Assembly: GCA_902773215.1 (NCBI GenBank)
Contig: CACYDQ010000333.1
Location: 1-7,214, forward strand
Direction: 5' to 3'
From: an uncultured Spirochaetaceae bacterium
Lineage (GTDB): Bacteria > Spirochaetota > Spirochaetia > Treponematales > Treponemataceae
DNA length: 7,214 bases
A program made the position numbers and the translations under genes. A model generated the notes under the pieces. The model was not told the origin of the DNA and searched no databases. It saw nothing but the letters and a program-made list of their open reading frames with translations. Positions 1 through 6,181 of this stretch are shown here, piece after piece. Within the stretch, counting starts at the first letter, position 1. The number at the start of each line of letters is the position of its first letter.

Positions 1-275
1 CTGAATCCCTCATGGAAAATACCGAGCTTCATCTGTGAATACATGCTCAGGGGGCTGAACATCTGGTTGAACATGTAGGTGAAGATTTCGATTGCGGGAA
101 CCCCCTTCTCCTTGAGCGCACCGCAGTTATGAAGGATATTCGCTATCTTGAACCGCTTTATGAATCCGTCTGATGACAGCTCGCACAGCCTCTGGTCTTC
201 CGATTTTACCTCCTCCTTCGTTTTTTCGTCCCCGGCCTGTTGAGTTTTTTCTCCGCTTGTGCTATTCTTTCCCAT
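1..275 (-). CDS. IS transposase, N-terminal part (truncated by window edge)
   Basis: The first 91 codons of a gene starting at ATG 275 and running off the left edge. The protein begins with a hydrophilic, Lys/Glu-rich tail (residues 1-35). A segment follows (about 40-91) with the motifs FKIANILHNCGALKEKG, IEIFTYMFNQMFS and MYSQMKLGIFHEGF. From family knowledge this resembles the N-terminal region of DDE transposases of the IS4 superfamily found in Firmicutes and Treponema, which lies ahead of the catalytic DDE domain. The catalytic residues are outside the window, so activity cannot be judged. The start is supported by an AAGGAG ribosome binding site at 284-289, 8 nt upstream, and a TATAAT box at 311-316. 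The family assignment is from memory of motif style and was not searched. Confidence 0.72.
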   Translation of the reverse strand, partial: MGKNSTSGEKTQQAGDEKTKEEVKSEDQRLCELSSDGFIKRFKIANILHNCGALKEKGVPAIEIFTYMFNQMFSPLSMYSQMKLGIFHEGF

Positions 276-283
276 GGCAATAT

Positions 284-289
284 CTCCTT
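284..289 (-). promoter_or_regulatory. Ribosome binding site of the transposase
   Basis: AAGGAG on the minus strand, 8 nt before ATG 275. It fixes the start of the transposase gene and is itself able to pair with CCUU at 328-331 in longer transcripts. Confidence 0.7.
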
Positions 290-310
290 GATGTGGTTTG
301 TGGTGAACCT

Positions 311-316
311 ATTATA
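311..316 (-). promoter_or_regulatory. -10 box of the transposase promoter
   Basis: A perfect TATAAT on the minus strand, 36 nt upstream of the transposase ATG. The -35 position (about 333-338, TGGCAA) matches the consensus only poorly and lies inside the upstream arm of the inverted repeat. Transcription would start near 304, downstream of that arm. A weak promoter would be normal for a transposase gene. Confidence 0.5.
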
Positions 317-441
317 CATCAATACAGAAGGTATTGCCATCTTTTTTTTAGGCCCACCCCTTGTAAATACTATATCCATTGGCTTTTTTCATGTGGGAAG
401 TATGAGTTATTGATGAAGTGTACCAGAAGCTCAGAGGAAAC

Positions 442-459
442 GGCAGGCAGGGCAGGCAG
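442..459. repeat. Tandem 9-bp direct repeat (GGCAGGCAG x2)
   Basis: Two exact adjacent copies of GGCAGGCAG at 442-450 and 451-459, between the lipoprotein gene and the transposase leader. It may be simple slippage of a GGCAG/GCAG motif. No function is evident. Confidence 0.75.
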
Positions 460-513
460 CCAAGCGGATACTCATCAGGGGAAATGCTGTCTTGCCCTTA
501 AGGCTGCTCCAGA

Positions 514-1452
514 CTACAATCCCCAGCCATCGGCCCTGCTTGCAACAAGATTCTCGTATTCCTGCAACATCTGGTTTGCAAGGCACTGGCTGTAGAAGTT
601 GTAGACCACGGACTTGTCGGTTTTGTCGCTTTCAAACGAGCCCTTAAACTCGTCTTCCTGGGTGAAGTCCACAACCTTACGCTCGACAAGCTTCTTCTGC
701 TGGGTGTCGTATACGCACAGGGCATATTTCACACGGACGGTAAAAGCTGTCTTGGGCTTGGTGAGGGACGGTATGAGGCAGAGCTGCCCCAGAAGGACGC
801 TGACACCGCTGAGAGAAAGTCCCACCTTGTCTCCGACGGAAAGGTCATTAAAGTTGAACCCGTTATCGAACACAATCAGTCCTCCCAGAAGGCCTCCGAG
901 TGTGAGTGCCCCGCCTGTCGAGGCGAATGCCTTCTGGAATCTTCCTGAATCCACCCATGAGATATGGGATTCCAACACGTCCACAAAAGTGACGTATCGG
1001 TGGCTCCCCTGGTAGACTGCAAGATCCTGTGGGGTATAGTCACCAAAGTACAATTTGCTCTCATCGCTGGCTATTCCGCTTTCTGCAAGGGCATAGGGGA
1101 AGTGCTTCATCGGAAGAGCATCGCGTAGGTCACGCCAGTATTCGTAGCCTGATGTATAGAAGTCGTTGTCACGTACCGAACCTCCAAGCATATCCAGAAC
1201 AAACGACTCCTTTGCCGAAGCAGAGGCCGCCACAGCGAGCAGGTTCACGTTGGACTTGTAGCCGATGAACTCAAAGACAGTCTTGTCTTTTCCTTCGGCT
1301 GTAAGCGGACGTACCCTGTATGTGTCTGGGGATGCTGCCTCGCTTATGGGGGTGGAAGCACATGAGACGAAAAGCCAGCAAAAAGCCGCCGCTGCGATGG
1401 CCGGGGCGCAAAAGAAACGCCTGTGCAAGATGTGTGTGTCTTTCTTAATCAT
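514..1452 (-). CDS. Predicted lipoprotein of unknown function
   Basis: A 312-residue protein not recognised as a named family. The N-terminus is a basic stretch (KK...HRR), a hydrophobic Ala-rich core (about 13-29) and a lipobox-like FVSC with Cys31 as the likely lipidated residue, followed by an Ala/Ser/Pro-rich start of the mature chain. Phe at -3 is permissive and more typical of spirochaetes than of E. coli. The mature part is mixed polar sequence, with two Gly/Leu-rich hydrophobic stretches at about 178-196 and 207-228 that could form a membrane hairpin or a buried core. The C-terminal 80 residues look like a beta strand/turn region followed by a helix. The ATG overlaps the stop of the gene before it as ATGA (4 nt), and a GAGGAG site lies 6 nt upstream. 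It is therefore the last gene of the operon and is probably made in step with the exported helical protein. An envelope role is inferred only from location and neighbours. Confidence 0.85.
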   Translation of the reverse strand: MIKKDTHILHRRFFCAPAIAAAAFCWLFVSCASTPISEAASPDTYRVRPLTAEGKDKTVFEFIGYKSNVNLLAVAASASAKESFVLDMLGGSVRDNDFYTSGYEYWRDLRDALPMKHFPYALAESGIASDESKLYFGDYTPQDLAVYQGSHRYVTFVDVLESHISWVDSGRFQKAFASTGGALTLGGLLGGLIVFDNGFNFNDLSVGDKVGLSLSGVSVLLGQLCLIPSLTKPKTAFTVRVKYALCVYDTQQKKLVERKVVDFTQEDEFKGSFESDKTDKSVVYNFYSQCLANQMLQEYENLVASRADGWGL

Positions 1453-1937
1453 TTGGACTCCTCCTCTTCAAAGAACGGCTCAAGCTTTTCATCCAGATAC
1501 TCTGCGTGAAGCCTAACAGTCTTCTCATCAGCAGGGTTTATGTTCGCATCAAATTCCTTCTTGATTTTCCGCCTGATAGAAGACCTCAGAAACATCGGCG
1601 AGTCGGCAAGCTCCTTCTCTATCTTGTATTTGGCATAGCACAGCATAATCATGTTGACCTTCTTCATGCGGTTAGGGCCTGTGATTCCGTGCTTTTCCAG
1701 AACACGCTCCATCTCATCCACCCCTATGACCCTTGCAATGTCTTCCATGCTCATGTCATCTTCGACATAGTTGTAGCCCTTTAGTTCCTCGGAGATTGAG
1801 ACGAATTCATCCGCAAAGACAATCACATCCTGCTCGGTGACACTCGCAGACGGTGTAACCTTAGAGTTTTTCGCAAAAGCGAATCCTATTGTTGCAGTTG
1901 TCATTGCCATGACTGCGACTATCATTTTTCTTTGCAT
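1449..1937 (-). CDS. Small exported alpha-helical protein of unknown function
   Basis: A 162-residue protein with a clear signal peptide: MQRK, then a hydrophobic core (about 5-19), and an AFA-like cleavage site with Ala20 at -3 and Ala22 at -1. The mature protein (about 140 aa) is highly charged and predicted mostly helical, with basic patches (MKK, RRKIKK at 122-127) and an acidic end (EEEE). There is no lipobox Cys, so a soluble periplasmic protein is likely. The family is not recognised. The start at 1937 is favoured by GGAGG 7 nt upstream. An in-frame ATG at 1925 would form an ATGA overlap with the kinase stop, but lacks such a site and would shorten the signal peptide's basic end. The gene overlaps the kinase by 16 bp and the lipoprotein by 4 bp. 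Placement directly after the kinase invites a sensor-accessory role (ligand presentation or kinase inhibition), which is inference. Confidence 0.85.
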   Translation of the reverse strand: MQRKMIVAVMAMTTATIGFAFAKNSKVTPSASVTEQDVIVFADEFVSISEELKGYNYVEDDMSMEDIARVIGVDEMERVLEKHGITGPNRMKKVNMIMLCYAKYKIEKELADSPMFLRSSIRRKIKKEFDANINPADEKTVRLHAEYLDEKLEPFFEEEESK

Positions 1938-2857
1938 TTTGGAACCTCCATTATAAATGCCTTTGTATAGTTTGGTATATCAAAGTCAACGTAAAGTTTT
2001 CCGCCGTGGAGCAGGACAGCCTTGCGTGATATCGCAAGCCCCAGCCCGGAGTTCTTCCCGGACGTACGAGCCCTGTCGCCCGAGACAAAAGGCGAGAAGA
2101 TACCTTCTGCTTCTTTCCTATCTATCGCGCAGCCTGTGTCGGCCACTGCAAGCACGGCGGATTTCTTTGCTTCCTCAATGAATATCAGAACACCAGTTCC
2201 TTCAGGATTATGCGATATCGCGTTGGAAAGCAGGTTCCCCACGGCACGGGAAAGTTCCCGCCTGTCAATCATCGCATACAGCCTCCGTTCGGGTATCTCA
2301 ATGTCCACTCTCATACCATGGGACTCGAAGTCGTTGTAATAGTCTGCGGCGATGCTTCTCACGAAGGAGCAGAAGTCAAGTTTCTCCTTCTTAAGCTCAA
2401 AGCCCACGGCTCCAAGCTTGGAATAGGAGAGCATCGACTCCAGAAGCACGTTCATCTGCACGGCCTTGTTGTGGATTGTCTCCAAGATATCATCCTGCTT
2501 CTCCGGAGGAATTTTCCTGTCCAGCAGGGACGATGAGAATCCGACAACGCTCGTCAATGGGGTCTTAAGGTCGTGCGCGAGGCTTGCATACATAAGGCTC
2601 TGCTCCTCAGCCTGGCGCTTTGACTCTGCCGCGACAGCCTTCTTCACGAGGGTGAAGAATACGAGTGCCGCGAGCACAAAGAACACGGCATTTAAAAGCA
2701 GGAAGACGGCAATCACTGAAGCCGCCATACCGTCAGGCAAAGACTTAAAGTTTGTGGACAGCAAGTCAAGGCTGCTGTCAAGTGCGGACACAGCCCCTTG
2801 CAGAACAAAGGCGCAGATGATGAAATACAGGACTATCTTCTTGCGAAGTTTTTTCAT
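1922..2857 (-). CDS. Sensor histidine kinase, short-loop intramembrane-sensing type
   Basis: A 311-residue membrane kinase that would autophosphorylate and pass phosphate to the response regulator encoded just before it. Two membrane helices (about 8-25 and 46-70) are separated by only some 20 residues, and there is no HAMP, PAS or large external domain. The H-box is LAHDLKTPLT with His95. The ATPase domain has an N-box (NLLSNAISHN, Asn208/Asn212), a G1 box DTGCAI (240-245), an F-box region (GIFSPFVSGDR, 253-262) and a G2 box SGLGLAISR (270-278). In G1 the usual second Gly is Ala244; the other signature residues look intact, so activity is expected. The architecture matches the intramembrane-sensing kinases known from Firmicutes peptide-antibiotic modules, often partnered with an ABC transporter. 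Its ATG overlaps the regulator stop (ATGA), with AAGGAGG 6-7 nt upstream. The inducing signal is unknown. Confidence 0.92.
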   Translation of the reverse strand: MKKLRKKIVLYFIICAFVLQGAVSALDSSLDLLSTNFKSLPDGMAASVIAVFLLLNAVFFVLAALVFFTLVKKAVAAESKRQAEEQSLMYASLAHDLKTPLTSVVGFSSSLLDRKIPPEKQDDILETIHNKAVQMNVLLESMLSYSKLGAVGFELKKEKLDFCSFVRSIAADYYNDFESHGMRVDIEIPERRLYAMIDRRELSRAVGNLLSNAISHNPEGTGVLIFIEEAKKSAVLAVADTGCAIDRKEAEGIFSPFVSGDRARTSGKNSGLGLAISRKAVLLHGGKLYVDFDIPNYTKAFIMEVPKCKEK

Positions 2858-3594
2858 ATCCTGCCTCCTTCTTTTTCATCATGCACTCCGTCTTCAAACC
2901 TGTAACCCAACCCGCGTATATTCGTAATCTTCGCATTCCCGATTTTCTCGCGCAGGTGGCTGATTGTGACCCGTATCGTGTTGTCGTCCACGACGTTTGC
3001 ATCTCCCCAGCCACGCTCATAAATCTGCTCGGACGTGAAAACCCGGCGGGGCTGCTCCATGAACATCTCAAGCACGCGCAGCTCCACCTTGGTCAAGCTG
3101 TATGTCTTCACGCCGTCAGAGACCGTGCACTCATCCTTGTTGAGCACAAGGCCACAAGCGGAAAGGAGACTGCTTGCTCCTGCCCCTGATGTTGTGCCCG
3201 CCCCTGCATTCTGCACTGCATCCATCTTGCGCAGATGGGCCTTGACCTTCGCGACAACCTCCAGCGGCTCGAAAGGCTTAGGTATATAGTCGTCAGCCCC
3301 CAGGTCAAGCCCGAAGATGCGGTCTGAGAGCTGGGTCTTCGCGGAAATCACGAGCAGGGGAAGCAGATTCTTTTCGCCGTCTGTTTTGCCGCGCACAAGC
3401 TTTATCAGCTCGTAGCCGTTCATCTCCGGCATCATGATGTCCACGATTAAAAGGTCAACCTTCTCTTTTGCGAGAAACTGCGCCGCCTGCCTTCCGTCGA
3501 ATGCTTCAAGGACGGTGTAGCTTTCCGCTTCCAGATAGAACTTCAGCAGGGACACAATTTCTTTCTCATCGTCCGCAACAAGTATTGTAGCCAT
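2854..3594 (-). CDS. OmpR/PhoB-family response regulator
   Basis: A 246-residue DNA-binding regulator, the partner of the following kinase. The receiver domain (about 2-120) shows the acidic pair Asp8/Asp9, phosphoacceptor Asp52 in LLIVDIMMPEMNGYEL, Ser84 in the Thr/Ser position, Tyr103 and Lys106 in the KPF motif. A flexible Ala/Gly/Ser-rich linker (about 126-145) leads to a winged-helix output domain (about 147-236) with the recognition-helix region DDNTIRVTISHLREKI and the C-terminal hairpin IRGLGYRF. The start is placed at ATG 3594: it overlaps the hydrolase stop as TGATG, and a GGAG site at 3601-3604 is 6 nt upstream. A longer reading from TTG 3600 would leave no spacing to that site. 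It probably autoregulates the operon, perhaps through the duplicated 9-mer near 6953-6983, but that link is inference. Confidence 0.95.
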   Translation of the reverse strand: MATILVADDEKEIVSLLKFYLEAESYTVLEAFDGRQAAQFLAKEKVDLLIVDIMMPEMNGYELIKLVRGKTDGEKNLLPLLVISAKTQLSDRIFGLDLGADDYIPKPFEPLEVVAKVKAHLRKMDAVQNAGAGTTSGAGASSLLSACGLVLNKDECTVSDGVKTYSLTKVELRVLEMFMEQPRRVFTSEQIYERGWGDANVVDDNTIRVTISHLREKIGNAKITNIRGLGYRFEDGVHDEKEGGRI

Positions 3595-5420
3595 CAGCAA
3601 CTCCAGAAATCATAGAATTGGAAAAACGTAATGAAGAACGCTGCGTAGAAACTTACTGCCGCAGTGCAGTATCTTTTCTTGCGCAACAAGTATATCATGT
3701 TTGCCACAGATGATAAACACACAAGACCGGCCAACACCGCAGAGAAAACAGAGAACGGTCTGGAAAGGACGATTTGATCCGCACAAAACATCCTGTACAG
3801 GATGACTGCAATCACAGGCGGGATGGCAAGCGACAGGTTCGCAAGAATGGCCGTAGAAAGCTTTGTCTCCACCTTGCCCGATGCACTTCCCTTCCGGTTC
3901 CGCAGCTTCATCACGATTGCCATGATTCCTTTGACGAGGAGGACAACGAGGCTTGCAACTGCGAGGACTATCATAAGGATTATGAGCAGTAGCTTGGGAA
4001 CAAAGAAAGCATCTCTGATATAATCGCAGCTCATCATCTCAAGGACAGGCCGTCCCTGAGAGCCTTTGCTCAGGTAGAGCAGGGCTGTCATTCCGTTGCC
4101 GTTGTCCATTATGTAGCGGTTGCCGCCCTTGTAGCTGATGCTTCCTCCGAAGCCTATCTTGAAAACATCAGGATTTTTTGTCCTGAACACGGGCATGAAG
4201 AACATGTACTGCGCCATGTTCATAAAGCCTTTCTTGAAACCGCGGCTCATTGTGTAAAAGCCACTTATATCGGCTGCCTGTTCTTGCGCCAGCGATGTGC
4301 TGTCCGTAAAATCAGCATCCCCGAACACGAGTGCAGGAAGTCCATAGCAAAAGGCAGATTCCCCACATTCGTTTGCCATAACCACGATGCCATCCCCGCT
4401 TTCCGGGTCAAACAAGAGGTTTGCCGTGCATCCTATCGTATTACCCCCATGTCCGAGCATTTGCCTCCCGTAAAATGCCGTCCACATTCCGTGGCAGTTC
4501 TTGGGCAGATCAGAATCTCCGAAGAAGGAAGTCGCCGAAAGGAAGGCGCGGTGTGTTTCCGCAGAGGCAAACAGGACGGACGATGGATTTGCGAGAGCCT
4601 TCGCAAAAACCACCATGTCACTAAGCGTGCTTATGACGGCTCCTGCCGGGTAAACATCCACATAAGAAACACAGGTTCCAAAATCCTCGCGCCCTTCGCT
4701 AGTTATGCTGTATGTCTTTAAAAGCTCACGCCTCTCCTTTGCCCAGACGTTGTCAGCGTGGCTTGCCGAGACTGCCGTGCGTGTCATTCCAAGTGGCTCA
4801 AGTATGTTCTCGTGCACATACTCGATATAATCCATCCCGCTCACGTTCTGGATGATAAAGGCGGCAAGGGCACACCCCCAGTTGGAATATGCTGTCATCT
4901 CCCCCGGCCTGTATACCTGCCGGGGCTGGAGCTTCTGCAATGTCTCGCCCAAGGGCTTTATGTCCTTTTCTTCTGCATTCTCATTCTGGTAGACACATTC
5001 CTGGAAACCCGCCGTATGATTCATAAGGTGGATCATCGTCACCTTGTCATCAAAAGCGAAATCTTTCAGAAAAGCCGAAGGAAGGTATTCGTGGATGTCA
5101 GCATCAAGGTTTATCATCCCCCTTTCCCATAGCTGCATCACGCTCACCCAGACAAGCAGCTTGGAGACAGATCCCCACTCATAGACAGTCTCAGGGCCGG
5201 CCTTGAGTTTTGCGTCAATGTCCGCATAGCCGTAATAGCCCTCATGGACGGTTTGGCCGCCATTAAACACGCCGACCGCGACAGAGGCAAGCCCCGCCTC
5301 TCGCTCACTGACAAACTGGCTGATTTTGCCGGAAAGAACAGAATCTGTCAGGGTCTGAGCTGCCGCAAACAAGGCTGCTTGGCTGAGCAGCAGCATGGAG
5401 CATAGCAAATACTTCTTCAT
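3594..5420 (-). CDS. Exported serine hydrolase (beta-lactamase/class C PBP fold) with four C-terminal membrane helices
   Basis: A 608-residue protein with a signal peptide (1 to about 21). A serine beta-lactamase-like domain spans about 25-365, with SxxK as SVSK (Ser84, Lys87), the YxN equivalent YSN (Tyr178, Asn180) and HGG (324-326) in the place of KTG. These are the catalytic motifs of the class C beta-lactamase/esterase/D-aminopeptidase clan (Pfam Beta-lactamase). A linker of mainly beta character (about 383-470) resembles the extra domain of large family members. The C-terminus has about four membrane helices (474-500, 521-541, 554-578, 586-603), so the enzyme should be held on the outer face of the cytoplasmic membrane. 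The substrate is unknown: cell-wall stem peptides, D-Ala esters or a peptide/ester antibiotic are options, and beta-lactam hydrolysis is not implied. The ATG overlaps the permease stop as TAATG, with GGAGAAG upstream. Lying between transporter and regulator genes, it is probably an effector of the response. Confidence 0.92.
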   Translation of the reverse strand: MKKYLLCSMLLLSQAALFAAAQTLTDSVLSGKISQFVSEREAGLASVAVGVFNGGQTVHEGYYGYADIDAKLKAGPETVYEWGSVSKLLVWVSVMQLWERGMINLDADIHEYLPSAFLKDFAFDDKVTMIHLMNHTAGFQECVYQNENAEEKDIKPLGETLQKLQPRQVYRPGEMTAYSNWGCALAAFIIQNVSGMDYIEYVHENILEPLGMTRTAVSASHADNVWAKERRELLKTYSITSEGREDFGTCVSYVDVYPAGAVISTLSDMVVFAKALANPSSVLFASAETHRAFLSATSFFGDSDLPKNCHGMWTAFYGRQMLGHGGNTIGCTANLLFDPESGDGIVVMANECGESAFCYGLPALVFGDADFTDSTSLAQEQAADISGFYTMSRGFKKGFMNMAQYMFFMPVFRTKNPDVFKIGFGGSISYKGGNRYIMDNGNGMTALLYLSKGSQGRPVLEMMSCDYIRDAFFVPKLLLIILMIVLAVASLVVLLVKGIMAIVMKLRNRKGSASGKVETKLSTAILANLSLAIPPVIAVILYRMFCADQIVLSRPFSVFSAVLAGLVCLSSVANMIYLLRKKRYCTAAVSFYAAFFITFFQFYDFWSC

Positions 5421-6181
5421 TATTTCTTCTCCATTTTAGCAAATAGTAAACAACTGCCCCAAAGCAAAAGAAGTGCAAAACACATCGCACCCGCAAGAGC
5501 AAAGAGCATCCCTCCCCAGAAACCCGGAAGCTCCGGATCAAGGGCGCACAGCATGAAAAGCTGCGTGAACGGAAAGAGCCGTGCAGGAAGAGACTGCAAT
5601 GCATCTGTCCCCCCGGCCTCCAGTATGGCTTCTGCCACACTCCAAAAGCCGAGCACGACAATCAGGTTCACAATGCAGGACATGCCCTCGCTTTTCACGA
5701 CAAGGCAGAGCGGCAGCACGATGCCGAAAGCCGCCGAGCATACTGCCGAATACGCAAGAATCCAGATGATTGTTTTTACCACCAGGATGCCCCCTCCAAA
5801 AGAAAGTCCTGGAATGAAAATGCCAATTGCGAACACAAGCAGAGACGGAACAAGGATACAGGTAAAGACCACAGCAATGAACCCCAGCATTTCCGCAAGC
5901 ACAACGGAGAAGCTGCCGTTGCCGGATGCGATCGCAACCGACAGGAACCGCTCATGCACATCGTGCGTTATGCACCCAGACGCGTACAAACCGATAACAA
6001 GGACGAGCATGGAGGCTATGCGACTGGATGTCGCAATCGTAAGCTCTGCCGCCGACTGGATGCCGTCATGCAGGGATGACGGCAGATAGGCGAATGCCAC
6101 AACCATGGCTATCGAGGCTATTATATAGAAGAAAATGTCTCTTGCCGTGCGACACATTTTCCACCGTATCATATTACGCAT
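5420..6181 (-). CDS. ABC-2-type transporter permease
   Basis: A 253-residue integral membrane protein, the membrane partner of the ATPase before it. About six hydrophobic segments can be seen (16-33, 49-69, 92-125, 131-156, 165-187, 220-246), with no large external domain. It therefore differs from ten-helix BceB-type permeases and fits the six-helix BcrB/LanE/LanG or general ABC-2 class. The C-terminus is short and basic (KMEKK). The start at 6181 is supported by GGAGG 6 nt upstream, within the end of the ATPase gene; the two genes overlap by 8 nt. An in-frame ATG at 6172 is possible but has worse spacing. Only one permease gene is present, so a homodimer is likely. The substrate cannot be read from the sequence; peptide antibiotic or lipid-linked compound export is inferred from the ATPase type and the neighbours. 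Confidence 0.88.
   Translation of the reverse strand: MRNMIRWKMCRTARDIFFYIIASIAMVVAFAYLPSSLHDGIQSAAELTIATSSRIASMLVLVIGLYASGCITHDVHERFLSVAIASGNGSFSVVLAEMLGFIAVVFTCILVPSLLVFAIGIFIPGLSFGGGILVVKTIIWILAYSAVCSAAFGIVLPLCLVVKSEGMSCIVNLIVVLGFWSVAEAILEAGGTDALQSLPARLFPFTQLFMLCALDPELPGFWGGMLFALAGAMCFALLLLWGSCLLFAKMEKK

Larger units (their letters stand above)
274..340 (-). promoter_or_regulatory. Fold-back inverted repeat over the transposase start codon
   Basis: A perfect 9-bp inverted repeat: ATGGCAATA at 274-282 and TATTGCCAT at 332-340 (plus-strand reading), with 49 bp between. In minus-strand RNA the upstream arm (340-332) can pair with the downstream arm (282-274), which contains the first two bases of the start codon. 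The next four bases after the upstream arm (CCUU, 331-328) can also pair with AAGG of the ribosome binding site (289-286), leaving a three-base bulge. Read-through RNA could therefore hide both the start and the binding site. RNA starting from the TATAAT between the arms would lack the upstream arm. The repeat is seen; the function is inferred from IS10/IS50 precedents. Confidence 0.6.
1..400 (-). mobile_element. 5' portion of an insertion sequence; outer boundary uncertain
   Basis: The transposase start and its own leader imply that one end of an insertion sequence lies to the right of 275. The terminal inverted repeat cannot be fixed because the other end is outside the window. The AT-rich stretch at about 350-400, which changes to a more GC-rich sequence beyond about 430, is the likeliest zone for the boundary. 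The value 400 is a placeholder, not an observed end. Target-site duplications cannot be assessed. Confidence 0.4.
276..513. other. Intergenic region between operon end and transposase
   Basis: This 238-bp gap holds the transposase leader (276-340), an A8 run on the minus strand (342-349), an AT-rich stretch (about 360-410) that may contain the insertion-sequence end, and an exact tandem 9-mer GGCAGGCAG twice at 442-459. A 6-bp inverted repeat (GCAGCC 456-461 and GGCTGC 502-507) follows the lipoprotein stop, but no T-run comes after it in the direction of transcription. No convincing intrinsic terminator, RNA gene or real ORF is visible. A 140-codon plus-strand frame crossing this region looks like a chance antisense frame. 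Confidence 0.55.

Noticed and set aside
496..503. Palindrome CCTTAAGG
   Set aside because: An isolated 8-bp palindrome is expected by chance at this length and has no partner site or context.
456..507. Possible terminator after the lipoprotein gene (GCAGCC/GGCTGC inverted repeat)
   Set aside because: The stem is only 6 bp with a loop of 40 bp and no T-run follows on the minus strand, so it does not meet the pattern of an intrinsic terminator.
173..595. 140-codon plus-strand open frame
   Set aside because: It runs antisense across the transposase start, the gap and the lipoprotein end. There is no binding site or recognisable sequence, and composition is that of a chance frame.
3594..3600. 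Response regulator start at TTG 3600
   Set aside because: The GGAG site ends at 3601, leaving no spacing to TTG. ATG 3594 has 6-nt spacing, overlaps the previous stop as TGATG, and gives the normal MATILVADDE receiver start.
3594..5420. Calling the hydrolase a beta-lactamase resistance gene (ampC-like)
   Set aside because: The family includes many esterases and peptidases. HGG instead of KTG and the C-terminal membrane region argue against a typical AmpC, and no beta-lactam activity can be inferred.
5553..6089. 178-codon plus-strand open frame opposite the permease gene
   Set aside because: It is antisense to a well-supported membrane protein gene. Its product is Met/Ser/Thr/Pro-rich with no domain, as expected from the reverse of hydrophobic codons.
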